Below are positions 1 through 19,400 of a stretch of 64,000 nt of DNA, one piece after another. The translations under genes and the position numbers were made by a program. Origin of the DNA: Ascaris suum (lineage: Eukaryota > Nematoda > Chromadorea > Rhabditida > Ascarididae); contig CM024189.1 in the NCBI GenBank assembly GCA_013433145.1, forward strand, positions 6,192,001-6,256,000, in the 5' to 3' direction. Under the pieces are notes generated by a model, which saw only the letters and a program-made list of their open reading frames with translations, had not been told where the DNA came from and searched no databases. How positions within the stretch are numbered: the stretch's first letter is position 1; the number at the start of each line of letters is the position of its first letter.

Positions 1-159
1 GTTTTTCCACACAACTCATAAATGGAGTGTTTTCGAACCAATGTGGATAAAGGGTCTTCACGTGGAAATTCCTTAGCCAAGGTAGTGACTTTCGAGGCGC
101 AAACCTTCCCGCCGAATTCGTTCTATCGGGATTGAACATTGCGTGGTTTTCGTCATATT
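1..159 (-). CDS. Open minus-strand exon running off the left edge (partial)
   Basis: After TTGCAG (minus strand) the frame is open to the window edge for about 52 codons, starting YDENHAMFNPDRTNSAGRF and containing SLPWLRNFHVKTLYPHW. The composition is soluble and protein-like, with a good acceptor, but openness over this length can occur by chance. An in-frame ATG at 169 could be an alternative start. Family unknown. Confidence 0.32.
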
Positions 160-169
160 CTGCAATCAT

Positions 170-367
170 TTACATAAGGAATACCGGTTTTGTGGTTTCG
201 ACATCATCTTCTTTCATCTTTCTGTCGCTTCTGGACTCAAGAAGCACTAGATAGAACTTAGATCGCCGATGAACGCCTATATCACTCCTTCCACTCGCCT
301 TAAAACTTTTCCGACCCATTGTGTTCGTCTCAATTACAGTGTTGTTGGATTGTTTCGCTGACTTCAT
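170..367 (-). CDS. Minus-strand ORF, possible first exon of the edge gene
   Basis: 65 codons from ATG with an AAA-ATG context, hydrophilic and basic (MKSAKQSNNTVIETNTMGRK...). It lies immediately upstream, in transcription order, of the open exon at the left edge. Joining them needs a phase-1 donor inside this ORF. Several GT sites qualify, none outstanding. Confidence 0.22.
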   Translation of the reverse strand: MKSAKQSNNTVIETNTMGRKSFKASGRSDIGVHRRSKFYLVLLESRSDRKMKEDDVETTKPVFLM

Positions 368-1187
368 TTTGTAAATCCTCTGTTATCTCTGCCCATTTTA
401 GATGAAAAAACATTGCGGATCGCTTTGCTTGCTGAAAGATGAGCAGAGAATCGTGTTGGAGAAAGATTGCACAAAGTACCGCTAGAAATATCCTCCACAA
501 AGACAAACGAGTGATTTCTGTAAGATTCGTGTCAAAGCTGCTTCCAGCAGTAATTCCATTATTATTTTTTCTTTAAATAACTGTCACTACGGCACAAATC
601 CAGCGAAGAAGTTGGCTTCGACCACTGCCAATAAGCTGACGGCTTTTTACTGACCGCGAGCACGATGTGATGCCAGAGAGATAACAGTCTTTCATTCGTC
701 ACACGAGAATCTGAGACATCAGATATCCGCTCAAAATGTTTGTGAAGAGCAAGGGGGAAGGAAGAGAAAGGCAGGGATGGGGTAGATTAAGAGCGGCTTG
801 GAAGTGTCAACAGGTATTTTGGAGGTCCAAAGCTGTTTTGGTGGCATGCCAGTCTTCAAGCTTGACGCTGTCTTGGCTTCCTAACCTTCATGCTTAGCGC
901 TTTTGGATTTTGCTTACATTTAGCACTTTGTTTGATCCTTGAGGAATTTCTGTCTATGCCTGTGGCTGCAAGTGATTGTCGAATCACCAGCAAGGTTGTT
1001 TCTGGAGGGTCTTCCCTGCGAGTTCAGAAAATCCTTGACTCAGCAGATGGCTCGGCAATCAGTTGCTACACGCGTACGCAGGAGCAGAAGCTTGCCTGAC
1101 TCGAAAGTTTAGCATGAGCAGGAGATTTTCAGACCGCAGGGTCTACTCCACCGGGCCCAATGTTTCTAAAATTAACAGTTCAATTTT

Positions 1188-1205
1188 CCGTGAGGATCCT
1201 CACGG
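1188..1205. other. Perfect 18-bp palindrome
   Basis: CCGTGAGGATCCTCACGG reads the same on both strands. It lies inside the GC-richer patch at 736-1347. Confidence 0.9.
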
Positions 1206-4200
1206 CGGAAGCCCTCATGAGGGGAAAAGGGAATTAGAACCAATTGCAGAGTTTAGGTTTCCTGCCCAAGGCCACTCACAGCACACAGCGTATAGGTGGC
1301 GCTTCCGAGCTATCACTGAGCGCAGACATTATTGGTTGCAACATTAAACTACACGGCGAATAAACCACATCTTTTATGTAAGCCTGCATACGACATTGCG
1401 CTAACTTAAAAGATGAGCAAAGTTTATTGTTGCTTGCTTACTGTTTACTTTTAATTTAACGAAATGTTCACTTTTAATACTGTAAATAATATCGTCGTTT
1501 GTTAATGAAACATCCATCGCCCTATTATCGTCCTACAAGAGATGATCCTATTTCAACTTTTCCTCAACCGATGACTAGGATTTCCTAGCGTATGTGTGAA
1601 AAGATTTAAAAGAACTTTTTTTTTCAAGAAAGATGTTATTCTTCACGATGGGTTTACCTAACTAAGTTTACAGTCATTGCTTCAAACACATAAATAAAAG
1701 CGATACAGACAGGAATATTCCAAAGAAATATAACAGTTTCCATATTAGAGTGTCGAAATTGTGGAATAAAGAAATCGATGTGGAAGTGCTAAAATGATGA
1801 GACGTCCATCAACTCAAAAAACCAAACTGTCATTTCTCTTCGAACATGTAAACCACAAAAAAAAATGAAAAAAAGATAGCGTTTTCAACAAATATCCTAT
1901 AGAGGATGTATCGAGGAATCGAGCGTTAGAGTTTCGTATCGAGTACTTCTTTATAGTGCACTTAATAAGTATCAATAATTGAATGAGCAATCAACACATC
2001 TCGAGTACTGCAAAATTTTTGCACAGAATTGCGAGATGAATGCAGAACGACGTGAATTAAGAAGTAACGGGACATTGCCGAAAAGAACACACAATTGAAA
2101 TGCATGTGAAATGAGGGCTGAATGCAATGCGTGCGCTTCGTGTTGAGGACCGACACTTGATGGTCGTTTTTCGCTTTGTTTTTTCATTCGCTCTCATCAG
2201 CTTTCACCAAATTTTTGATCGTTAATGTGAACATCATTTATTATTTTTTTGATTTTCAATGCGATCATAACAGATTGTTCTCTCAATAATTTCTCCTGTA
2301 TATTTTCAATTTATTATTTAATCGTTTTCTGCATTTCCAGTATCTATCTTTCTATCATTTTATTTTTTCATATGCAAATCTTTCAAACCCTCTGTTTTCT
2401 TGTAGATTCTATCGGATAACGTAGAAATCTGCTGTTAGTAAAGGTTGTGTTATTTTCGTTAGAAGTATATTGCAGTCACTACCATTAGCCATATAGCTGT
2501 CAATTTATTCAATCGCTGAAACTGTTAAATGTATGCAAAATGAGGGAAAAAAAGATTTGAAAGATAAATCGTAGTTTAATCAGAAGAAAAGTAAGTTATA
2601 TTGGAATGCTTCATAAGAAACTAACGCTCAAAAACATTCACATCTGATCATATAATAAGGGAATTTCGCTTGAGTCATGCAGATTGATTATTATGTGTGT
2701 TATCTGCAATGTTAACTTGTTAGGCACAGATGACTTGCGACATAATTAAGGGGCATACAAGTCGAAACCCTCGCGGAAAGGGTTCGAATCATCAGAACCT
2801 CAAGAAATACCATTTCTGACAGCTTTATGCTTAAGACACTTTACTGACAGAGTTAGGCGTTGATTTGAGCATAATTGGCATTCTTCCAATAACCTCATAC
2901 TCGAAACGCAATAACGTCCAAAATTTTAGACTGTGTCTTTAAAAAAACAATCATTCTGTAAACTGACAACTAATCGTTTATAGCTCTGGACCGCTATCGA
3001 TGAATGTCGACGACAGACAGCGCTGAAATGTGTTGCTTCACTCCGATTTTTTAAACCGTTCTTGAGGGGTGTAATTACTAAGAGAATAGGTTGAAATTAA
3101 CTTACCAACGACTCATGCGCTCATAAACTACCGAGACTTTCGGATTCATATGTGACCGAGTGACCGATGAAGGCAGTTTGGCTGCCAGTCTTAAATTTTC
3201 GCCACATTGTTAGATAGCATCTGAAAATATGTGCATCAGATATCAGATGAAGCAGTTGCGAGCACTTCGCTGGGACTCTGTTCTACTAATGAACGCTGCG
3301 AAACCCTGTCGAGCTACGCAATCGGACTAATGCGTACCACTCCACCGATGTACACAGCCCCACCCAGCCATGCAAATCCCACCTCAGCCACCTGCATACA
3401 TCGAGCCTAAGCCTGTCGAAGACGACTAAACCTCACAGCAAAAAAAAAATCCAGAGTGCCCAGTGAAGGTTAGCCATTCGAAAGCGCTGCTGGAGACATT
3501 GATCGGTTGGGGAGAAGATTGAATTTTTCGTGATCTATTGAAGCGTCCACATTATCGGTTGACTACGAACTTTTGAGTACTTGTTAACGACAGTATGCGG
3601 AGTCAAATGAGAAGCCCTGAATCCTCGTGCGACGAAATAATTCTAGCTGTTGAATATGCGTGCCTTACGGTCAGTGAGTTTTGGGTCTATGAGGTGATGA
3701 TCAACTATCTTTGCGATGCAATTTATTTATTTGTTAAGTCTTTATTCGAAAAATAACAAATGAAATCATTATATAATAGTGAAAAAATTAACGAAAAAAA
3801 TTGAGGTTTGCGTAGAAATACGACAGTTATGAAAGCAAAAGGGATGCCAATGCACACCCACAGAGAGCAATCGGTCATGCGCATTGCTCAACAAAACAAC
3901 CAGAATGTGGGATGGAAGTTCAAGAACGCAGCACTCCTCATGAAAGCAGATAAATCTTTGGCCCAAACGACTTTCCGCCATGGCAAACCCCGAGCTTGGA
4001 TAATTGAAATCGATTGTATTGAACACATTGTTCAGAGGTCAAATCACTCGCGCTAGCTGGGGAAAGGGAGATGGAGAAGAGAATGGTACATGTGATGCTG
4101 AATAGATTAGATCAGAGAGAGCTTTCAAGTCGAATGAATTGAGGCGACTCTCAAATATCGAAATACTGTTATTCTCGAGATACATCAGTTATCGAAAGTA

Positions 4201-4560
4201 TTGAAAAATATCAGAATCGTTGTTTCTAGATTTTATTCTTCGCTGTTGCACTTCCATTGACAACTTCTAGAGGTAATTTGCTATAAAAAGGTATGACGTA
4301 CGATCGTAAGAACTTTTTGCAATGCATTACACCGCTGATTACAAAGTAAGCGAAAATTTGATTGCGTTTACGCAGATGCTCACTTCTTTGAGCTAACGGG
4401 ATGTGCATAAAATTGCTGAAAAATAAATTATCGTTGAGCTTTGAGCATTGATGCTAACAAATACATTAAAAAGTGCTCTTTAATGATTTTTGGTCAAACG
4501 GAGATTGATTAGAAATTTTCGAAAATAACACCGTTTGTGGCAGATGTAAAGCGAAATTTG

Positions 4561-4600
4561 TGTGTCTGTGTGTGAGTGTGTGTGTGTGCGTGTGTGTGTG
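4561..4600. repeat. Imperfect (TG)n tract
   Basis: 40 bases of TG repeats with single-base interruptions. Confidence 0.9.
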
Positions 4601-7434
4601 CAATCCGTAACGCTTTGCTTAGTGATTATAGCTTCAACGAATGTCTGCAACTAAGGAGTCCGTATTGCAGCTGATATGGACGTTATTTATTTGAGAATGC
4701 TATCGCTACTGCTAACACGCGTTTGCGTGCCGCATATTTTGTGCTGTGATATAGCCATTGATCCATTGTCAGAGGCTAATGGCGATATCGGCAAAGAAGA
4801 GGACGTCTCTTTCGACAGATTTAATATCGCAATTTTTCTCGTGGTATTTCCAGAAAGAAATTTTTGTGGACATAGATTCTAATAGCGAGCATTGTACTGT
4901 CCGATTCATTTACCTCCTTGCAATGTTTTCACTATGATTGTTTTTTTCCGCCTTCATGACATTCCGACTTAAATGAACTTCGCCCACCCTTCCACTAATA
5001 GAAATTCTTTGCTTATGCACTCATGGTTTAGCCAGGGATTCTTGGTTTTTTTAAAGCAGCACGCGGAATGCCGAGTGAAGCCCGATCGGCAGTGGATATT
5101 GGGGGATATTATAAGTGGCTTCAAGGAACGTAAGACCCTGACCCTTAGGTTTTGTTCTGGATGCGTCACACCGGTTATTAGTGTTTTATTTTCCTTAGTT
5201 AGGAATGGAATTCTCATTATATTTCGTTTCTTTGCACACAAATCTTGTTTTAAGTGAAGCATTCTCTCGAAACCCGTGCATTTACCATGAAAGGTCCTAT
5301 TTCACTATTTCACTTTCGTTTTCATTAGCGATGAGAGTGAGATAGCATCACCTCGTGTTATATTGGTCCGGAAGCAACTTTTGCGATCTCCACTCACTAT
5401 AATGAACATCTTAACGTTCTAACCAAATGTATAGTCCGAACTTGTAATATCAGCACTGTACGATCTATGCCTGATTTGACCGTTACCTCTAGAACTATGA
5501 AAAATGCTCACTCTATTTATATGTCAGCTAAATTCTCTGAAATATGGGCATCAACGAAACGATAGGTGATACTTAGCATATGAGTTGAACGCTATGAATT
5601 TTAGCGACCGAATTCAATCAAGCAAAAAAGCGCACATTAGTGATGTAAACGTTGAAAAATGTTCACTTAAAATTAAACACTCATTTCGTACTTTACGCCT
5701 CAACAAATTTTGTGCTCACATTTTGTTGGCCACACTTGCAGCTCCTACTTTATCGAGTCATACTTCTGTGCTTAAATCGTTTATATTAGCACATTTCAGA
5801 GTGTCGTCTCTTTCAATTGTCGAAGTGACCACCAAATTCAATATCGCCAAGCTTAGATATTTGAGAAATTGCAACTGCAGTCGTAACTTGTGACAGTTGG
5901 GAATGTTGCAAGATGCACTAACTGTTACGTTATACTAACAGAGTAGAACTACTCCATTATGCCGTCGTTTTAGAGGACTAATGTACTGCATCGTTTGATT
6001 AACTATTTGGTAATGTCTACTTTCTGCACGCTTCTGCATATAAATGAATGATAGTAATGGGCATTATGGAAAGACGATTCCTTCAATGTAGGTCCAAAGA
6101 TGAAGTGAAGATTGCTGATGAATGTCAATTGCTTTATCTCCTTTCCTCTTCGTAGCTCAAAATTTTCGACTCTTCGAACTATGCGAAAAAAAATTTCAGC
6201 TCACTTCTTTCATATTAATTTCAGAAATTTCAGAAATCTCCTCAGTCAATATACTATGAAATTTTTTTCGCTCACGTTATACCACAAATTCATTGAAGGG
6301 TTTCTAAAAATGTTTTATAGAAGAAATTGATTTCTATTGCTTGTCCAGAAAGAAATTCACCAACGATCGAGATGAATATCGCATCCTACTTGAGGATGCT
6401 TTCGGCAGCCTTGACGTTTCGTTTCTTGCCTATTGCATCGGAATGTGCATTAACAACTTGTATAATATCGTATCAGAAGTTGCTTGCAATAATAATTTGT
6501 TGAAGTTTAAAGAGTGCTCTTCTAGTTGCTCACTCTAAGAGGATAACTATAGAAAATTACTAAGGCATAAAATTTTAAAGCTCTAAATGAAGTGATTAAA
6601 GTGAAATGAAACTTAGCTACTTGAACATTTTTTTTTATCACTAGCGATAATAAACATGACACCAGTTAAGAACTTTTCCAGTTGTTGGTTAGCACAAGAA
6701 ATGACAACGTCAGACGCCATCAGAAAGTCGTCGAATAAGAGTAGGATTCCACTGGTGGATGTTTCGACGTGACTTCAGTCGTTTTGAGGAAGAAGCGTTT
6801 TTTTAGTGACTCACCTCTTCTTAAGATTGGCGCTTATGGCACTTTGGTGGCTTGTTAGGATTTCCGATGAAGGCTATCTACATATACCTATGCATGATGC
6901 CATAATCTGGCTTTCTTGCAAAATCTATCTTCTGCAGGTGTTGACGATGTGACCACTTTGCAAGAGAAAGCTGTGCCCAACATCATTCCGGCCATCCGGT
7001 GATTGTAACTTCTAATCTGCTTTTACTAGACAACATTACTCACCATCTATTATATGGCGTTATTGGGGGTCAAAAGAACATGGAGTTACGAGATTGTTAC
7101 AATATTAAAATTAGAAGATCATACTTGTTACACTTGCAAGCCATGTGAAAAAACTCTTTACCATATAACGGGAGTAAACTATTCATCGATTGCAATATTT
7201 CTCCTCTTTTCATATGCACGCCTACATAGGCCGAGTGGAAATGCCAGCTAGTATGCAAGCGTTTTGCACTATCTTCAGACCGATCTTAGCCATCGTGCTT
7301 GAAATCGTCTAAATCGTCTAGCATACCTGCGTCGAGGCAAGCGCGTTTTCGCGGTAAGCTGTCAACATTACAAAACGTTTTCTTGCGATGGCTGTGACTA
7401 ATACCCCTTTGATGTGCAATGTTCCTTCTGGGTC

Positions 7435-13608
<6,174 letters not shown>

Positions 13609-14040
13609 TTATTTTTTCATCCGAGAAAATATACTCTGAACTATGTTGAAAGCATGTTGCACTTGCGTATAATATTCAAACGTTGTGCGGCGACTATATG
13701 CACTTTCAAGCGTACTATATATTTGCACATGCACTAAAGCGGTAAAGGGAATTCGTCGCACCATAGCACTTTTCCAAACTACGGCCTTACACTGCTGCTT
13801 CACGCTTTCTGCTAGAGGCTTAATCTCTCCTCTCCGTATCTCGCTTAAATTACGCTTTTTTGCGAATCTTTCCATCCGTTCGAATTTTCTTGCAACCTTG
13901 ATTCTTGAATCTATTGCATCACTAGCAGCATTTATGGCGCATTTCTTTAGCAACTCATTCAGTGAGCCAACAGAGTCGTTAACTGCCGTTAATGGTTCAA
14001 CGCTATTGAACACTTGTCTGACCCTATCGTTAAATTTCAA
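13609..14040 (-). CDS. Minus-strand ORF of 143 codons, unknown product
   Basis: Longest open frame in the first 28 kb. It begins at a TTG, not an ATG. The middle is charged and helix-like (SRIKVARKFERMERFAKKRN), with no recognised domain, signal peptide or membrane span. A GATAG acceptor at 14024 would join it in frame to the minus-strand ORF at 14151-14389 through a 127-base intron. It could be a real exon, a mobile-element remnant or chance. Confidence 0.28.
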   Translation of the reverse strand: MKFNDRVRQVFNSVEPLTAVNDSVGSLNELLKKCAINAASDAIDSRIKVARKFERMERFAKKRNLSEIRRGEIKPLAESVKQQCKAVVWKSAMVRRIPFTALVHVQIYSTLESAYSRRTTFEYYTQVQHAFNIVQSIFSRMKK

Positions 14041-14150
14041 CGTAAACAGTCTTTTTTAGCGACCGATTTAGGAGATTTACGATCACTCTGAGACTGGGGT
14101 AAGATCTGCCTGAAGAAAGTCCTTATAAAAGCCATAAATAGGTGCACTAC

Positions 14151-14389
14151 TGGCGCATGCGCGAACGAATAACGCACTCTGACCCTTTTGTGCACGTGCA
14201 CGGATTTATAAGCGGTGGTGTTGTGCTACGGGTTGGTTGGTTGAGTGTTTCCGGAGTGACCCTTAGCCGATTGCTAACTTCATTCTCTCGCTTATTTATG
14301 CTCATATGCTCGATATTGCTCATCTGCGCCCGGCAGCAAATTCTCTTGTTGTCGCCCATCTTCAATGCTTGACCGCGCTCACTATGCAT
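14151..14389 (-). CDS. Possible upstream exon of the 13.6 kb minus-strand ORF
   Basis: 80 codons from ATG on the minus strand (MHSERGQALKMGDNKRICC...), ending at a CA/GTAGTG donor that would splice in frame into the ORF to its left. Base composition is more GC-rich than the surroundings. No domain recognised. Confidence 0.18.
14190..14201. other. Perfect 12-bp palindrome with an E-box core
   Basis: GTGCACGTGCAC contains CACGTG. A second palindrome, GCGCATGCGC, is at 14153-14162. Confidence 0.85.
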
Positions 14390-16264
14390 CCACCGCCGTT
14401 CGGGTACAAAATCTCTTTGTTCATGCGAACACCGATATTTATTGGTGCTGCGATTCCGCTAGTAATAACATTCCGTAAAATTTGATCATCCTTGTTACTT
14501 TTATGTTATGGTAGCCAGTAAGCGTTTGAATTTATTATCGTAGTCAACAAGCTTCGTAAGTCAATAAGTTTTCTGTCTACCATATACCGGAAAAAAAAAT
14601 TGCTAATATTATTATTAAATTGCATATGTGTTTATTTATTTGTATATTTTTATTTCTATACTTTTTTTTCGTTGTCTAAATGTTGCTTTATTTAAATGCT
14701 AGTAATATACGTGGTTGCCGCGCTCGGATTAATTCGTCATTGCATGTGATTTTTTTAATAGACGTTTCGTTTATTCGATGGTCCATTTTAGATTCATCTT
14801 TGCATTTTTTACGTAGGAGGTTTAAAATTATTGCTAAACAGCTTGCAATTTTTTTTTCTTCAAAAGCATCGAATATTATCGAAGTAACTTTCTTGCAACT
14901 TGCAATTTCTTCAAATTGAAACCTCTATTAAAATCGAAGTATCAAACTTACATAATAAATATTTTCTCCAAGTTTTTTTTAAAATGAATATTTCATCATC
15001 TTTTGATACGATCTTAATGCAATGTAGCTTTTTTATGCTTTGATTTTGTGCAAATTGAACTTGAATTAGTAGCCGTATTGCATAATTTCTTTGCTGCATT
15101 TCGCAATCCCCATAGTAAATATTTTCAACTTTTTCACGTATGCGGAATTGTTTCTGTGTTATGAATCTCGATAAGACATTCGAAAATGAAAAAGTACCGT
15201 CAAAATTTCGCATTTCAAAAATGAGACAGCATTCTCTAAGTGTGCTATTTGGCATCGCATATTGGTTACAGCATCGCAACCTCGTTAAATTGGGCATTAG
15301 GAAAATTCGAACAGTTCAAGAAGAAAATTATAATCGAATTTTAATTAGAGGCTAGAAAGTTTAAAATCGCACAAAATTAGAGGAAAAATTCATTTGAATA
15401 TGCAAAATTTTCAGTGTTTTTTAATGCAAATCCAATGACTTTTCGTTCAAATTGTTAAATCCAAAAATATGATGTGAAACGATGCTAATAGGCGGCGAAC
15501 GATAAAGTGGTTGTGGAAAGTACGGGAAAAGCATAGAGCCAAATCAAATAGAAGGTTGGCATTGCAAATATAACTCAACTTTTTAATACGATAGTGCTGT
15601 CGACGGAATGTTGCTGAGGTGAATATGATTGCGTGCATTTCTAATGTCTTGTGGATTTATGTACTTATATATGAGCGCACAACGTTATGCATATTGAGAA
15701 ACTCATATAGTACACTAGCATAGTGAACTCAATAGCGATGAGTGAATGTGAAGATGCTCTGTTGCGTGTTTTCATTGCCATTAGCCACATTGCGGCATGC
15801 AAGTTACATGAAATTATCCAGCTCAGTTTAGATTATTTGGAAAAAATCGAAGCAATTTGAACGCCATGAAAGACTAGGCATCAGTAATGTTTATGGAAAA
15901 TAGACGCGTTTCTATGGAAAGTAAAATTCCTTTTTATTATATAAGAAGCATATAAATATAAATATATGAATAATTTTTGGTGGTTAACTTCATAATCATA
16001 TTTAGCAAGAGATTTAAAAAGCCTCTTGAATTCACACACGCATAAACGTAGATGAAATATAATAAAGTGCTGAGTGTCGAATAAACTAGCGACTGCACTT
16101 CCTTAACGCCTAATGACACGGCGGGAGGCGAATGCTTATAGAACGCTCGAATTGCAAATCGTTTCGCGAAAGAGAATGGCCATCGACTTCATTATCCCGA
16201 TTAGGTGTTGCGTACGTTGTAGATGGTGTATCTTGTTCGCATTTATTGCATACAACCTTCGCAG

Positions 16265-16420
16265 TCGAGTGATGTCTATTATGAGTATTTCGATACGGCT
16301 CTATCGGATTCTGCTAATCGTCAATTTTATGCCCAATTAACCTATTGCGCCCACTCTGTGCCGATATTTGAAAGCGATCGCCGCCCTTTGCTCACGTCGT
16401 CGACATTCGTCCCCTATAAT
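16265..16420 (+). CDS. Isolated open segment with splice-like ends
   Basis: After TTCGCAG the frame SSDVYYEYFDTALSDSANRQ runs 52 codons to an AAT/GTACAT donor, phase 0 on both sides. No partner exons were found on the same strand nearby, so this stays a weak candidate. Confidence 0.13.
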
Positions 16421-19400
16421 GTACATCCGCTTAGTTGCGCTTATCTCGCCTTGTTCCGATCGCTGTCCATTTCTGGAAACAATCTTTTAAAGGCCATTTT
16501 CGCAGTTTTTTGTGTTACTTAACGAAACGATCTTTTCGTTGTGGAAATTTCAATTCATCACATTAAAACAATGAGTCAGAATGTTTCATTGTTCCTTTCC
16601 GATCTTAGATACCTCAAACTGAGACATAACTTGAGTTTTGACGAGCGCTACTGTCCGAACATCACTCACCAAAAAGTCCATACCGCTGACCTCTAAAGGC
16701 GACGTCAGCAGCTCGAACAATGAAATTGTCCTTTCATGCATGGCTGCTCAAATTAGCTCTATTTTTCTGTGAAATTCATTGCATAAAACCGTTGTGTCTT
16801 TTTCAAAGGATAATATCACACTGACCCATCGTGTAACAGATTGTTCTCCTCGAACAGTTTTCTTGAATGTCGAAGATCGCGACCTTCATTACAAATTGCG
16901 CCTCTCATTTTATCAATTGAACCTTTTCCTTTTCTTATCAAGCCGAGTAGTTGCTGATGTTGCTCGTTTCCTTGGCTAGCATATCTAGTTTCCGGGCTTC
17001 CGACAATCGACGCTATTCAAAGAAGAAAAAAGGTCGAATGATAAATGGCTCTCCAACAGTGGCTGCGATAAACGTTTGTCGTAAAAATTTCTCATCTGCA
17101 TTTGTTAAGTTGCCGCACTTTAACTAGGAAATTATTATTTGTTAACGGCATTTCATAGTAAAAACGAAAAAATTTTTGCATATTTCTGCTTTTGTGCAAT
17201 TTTTTCAAATTATTTTATATTTGGAATATTTTAGGACTGTTGCAAAATGAAGGAAATTTTTCGACGAATAGTTTGGTTTGCTTCAACATGACAATGGGCA
17301 GCTGTTTCTCACACTTCATTCCTTTCCTCGACGACGACAGCTGCCATTTCTTCCCTATTGTTACACATGTCATCCGTTTGCCCTAAAGAACTTTCACCAA
17401 CTCAACGTTGATATTCCTCTTCTGTAAACAGGTTTCCTCAGCCAATAGCTAGCTAACGTAAACAAGCTTGAAACGTTCTTTTTTTAACGTTTCTTCAAAT
17501 TTCATCACATACGATATGACATATACCAAAAAGAATCTGCTATAACAATATATTTTCACTGCTGGAAATGATGACTTATTTCATAGATATAGCATATTAG
17601 AGAAATTTTGAATCGGCAAGTGTTGAAGCGTATGAAGTGGAATTTGAAATGCGCCCAATTTTTGCGTATTTTACGTCAATTTTCGAATCCATGACAGGTA
17701 ATTGAATGTGACATGAAACGTTTTTTTTTTGTTGCTGTGAATAATCACATTGAGAGAAATTTTCGCTTTCCACTCTAGGGCACACATATTGCTTACTGAA
17801 TCAATGGCGCATAAATAAGAGACTTTTTTTTGCGTATGCCTAACGTTAAGCTTCTTGAATCGTCGAACTATTCGACAATCTGTTGAATTTATTTTAATTT
17901 GTCGTTTTTTTTCACCAACAAAATTAGCGTAAACCTCAGAATTTTCTTATGGCTGAATTATTGATAAAAATTGTAGTATTGGTCGAAATTTCACTTGCTC
18001 AATTTGCAGAACTAATTGTGGCCCCCCCGTTGGAGCACATAAAGTAATCTATAAATGGGTACCACACAGCGATCGCTTTTCACGCTCTCATTTGTCCTTC
18101 GATAAACGTAGCGGTCCCGCCTACTCATAGCAATACTGAAATCATAAAGCATACGAGATTTGCTCCGTATTTATATTGTTTGAATTTCAAGAGAAGCAAT
18201 TTGTGAAGGGGATTTGCTAGCATGTAAGATTTCAATCGTTTACCTATGTTAACTAATTATCTGAAAATGTTAACTGGAATATTTTGAAATGGTTCGGCCT
18301 TATCATAAAATTGCTGCAACGTTGGCATATTTATATGATTATATATCTGAAATGCAACAAGAATATTTGTATGGTTTTTAATGAATTATCGACTTAGTGG
18401 CTGAAGGTATCGCTAGCGCTATTCTGTATTCGCCTCAAAGACCCAAAGTGAAAAGCAAGATTATTCGATATGAGGATAGATATCTCATCAAGTATATATT
18501 TGTCCTTTATTGCAATTAAAGCGTTTTTATCTCATTTATGCTAATTGTTTATAATTAGGGAACGTATGTTGTTCATTTGTTTGCTTTGATTCAGAAAAAT
18601 TCCTCATTTTTCATTTTTATTTTAATTGTTCCAATTTGCTATCATGTCGACTAGAAAAGATCTTAGGTGTTGGACGCTTTCTTTATAAATAATTGTTTCT
18701 TGATGACTATTTACCAGCTGTCTATTTTTTACAATCCTTTTGCATTACTCATTTCTAATTGTATACGTTATTACTTGTTAATATTGTCAAATGTTACTGC
18801 TAAGAGATTTATGAAATTATTTAGGCTGCAGTTAAATACAGCGCTGGTGAAATAGCCCACTATTATTCAGTCGCCGTTAACTTTGATCCATTGTTTTGAA
18901 AATCGATCCATAGTGCTCTTAACTAGCCGAAGGGTTTTTGTCATTTCCTGCCGCCAAGTATTAGAATTTGCAATTCTAGGATCGAAACTTTTTTCAGTAA
19001 ACATTTGTTTCCGTAATGTCACAAATATTTCAGCACTTTATCGGCAATGGCAACGTTTTTTTTTTTAAATATGCGTATTAATTTTTAAGCGATTTCTTTG
19101 CTCAACGATACAAATGAAATTTTCCCACAAAATTTTACGTTTTTAACTATAGGGCATTCAATATAAAAATCATAATTTGATGTTCGATTTTCAAATGTTC
19201 ATCGTTAATGTTATATTGAATTCATCATGAATTTAGTGCAATTTATTACAGGCATTTATTTCCATGAAATTTTTTTTCCGCTTAATTTGCTAATTTCTAT
19301 TCAAGTAATATAGTGTACGAATATGATAGTATCATTTGCTATTGTAGATATTCTACAGTTATTCACTGAGCGATACTATCGATGAATTGTGCTTATGAAT

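Noticed and set aside
2778..2795. GGGTTCGAATC, resembling a tRNA B box
   Set aside because: The flanks do not form a T stem, and no D or acceptor stem can be drawn.
3350..3430. Proline-rich frame ending IPPQPPAYIEPKPVEDD
   Set aside because: Only about 30 codons, a stop directly before it, and two competing frames; no splice support beyond one CAG.
13685..14059. 124-codon + strand ORF
   Set aside because: Shadow of the minus-strand frame in the same place; hydrophobic composition without signals.
16816..17016. Minus-strand open stretch of about 66 codons (SQGNEQHQQLLGLIRKGKG...)
   Set aside because: Reads like protein, but the length is within chance. It lacks a clear acceptor and has no partner exon; kept only as a note.
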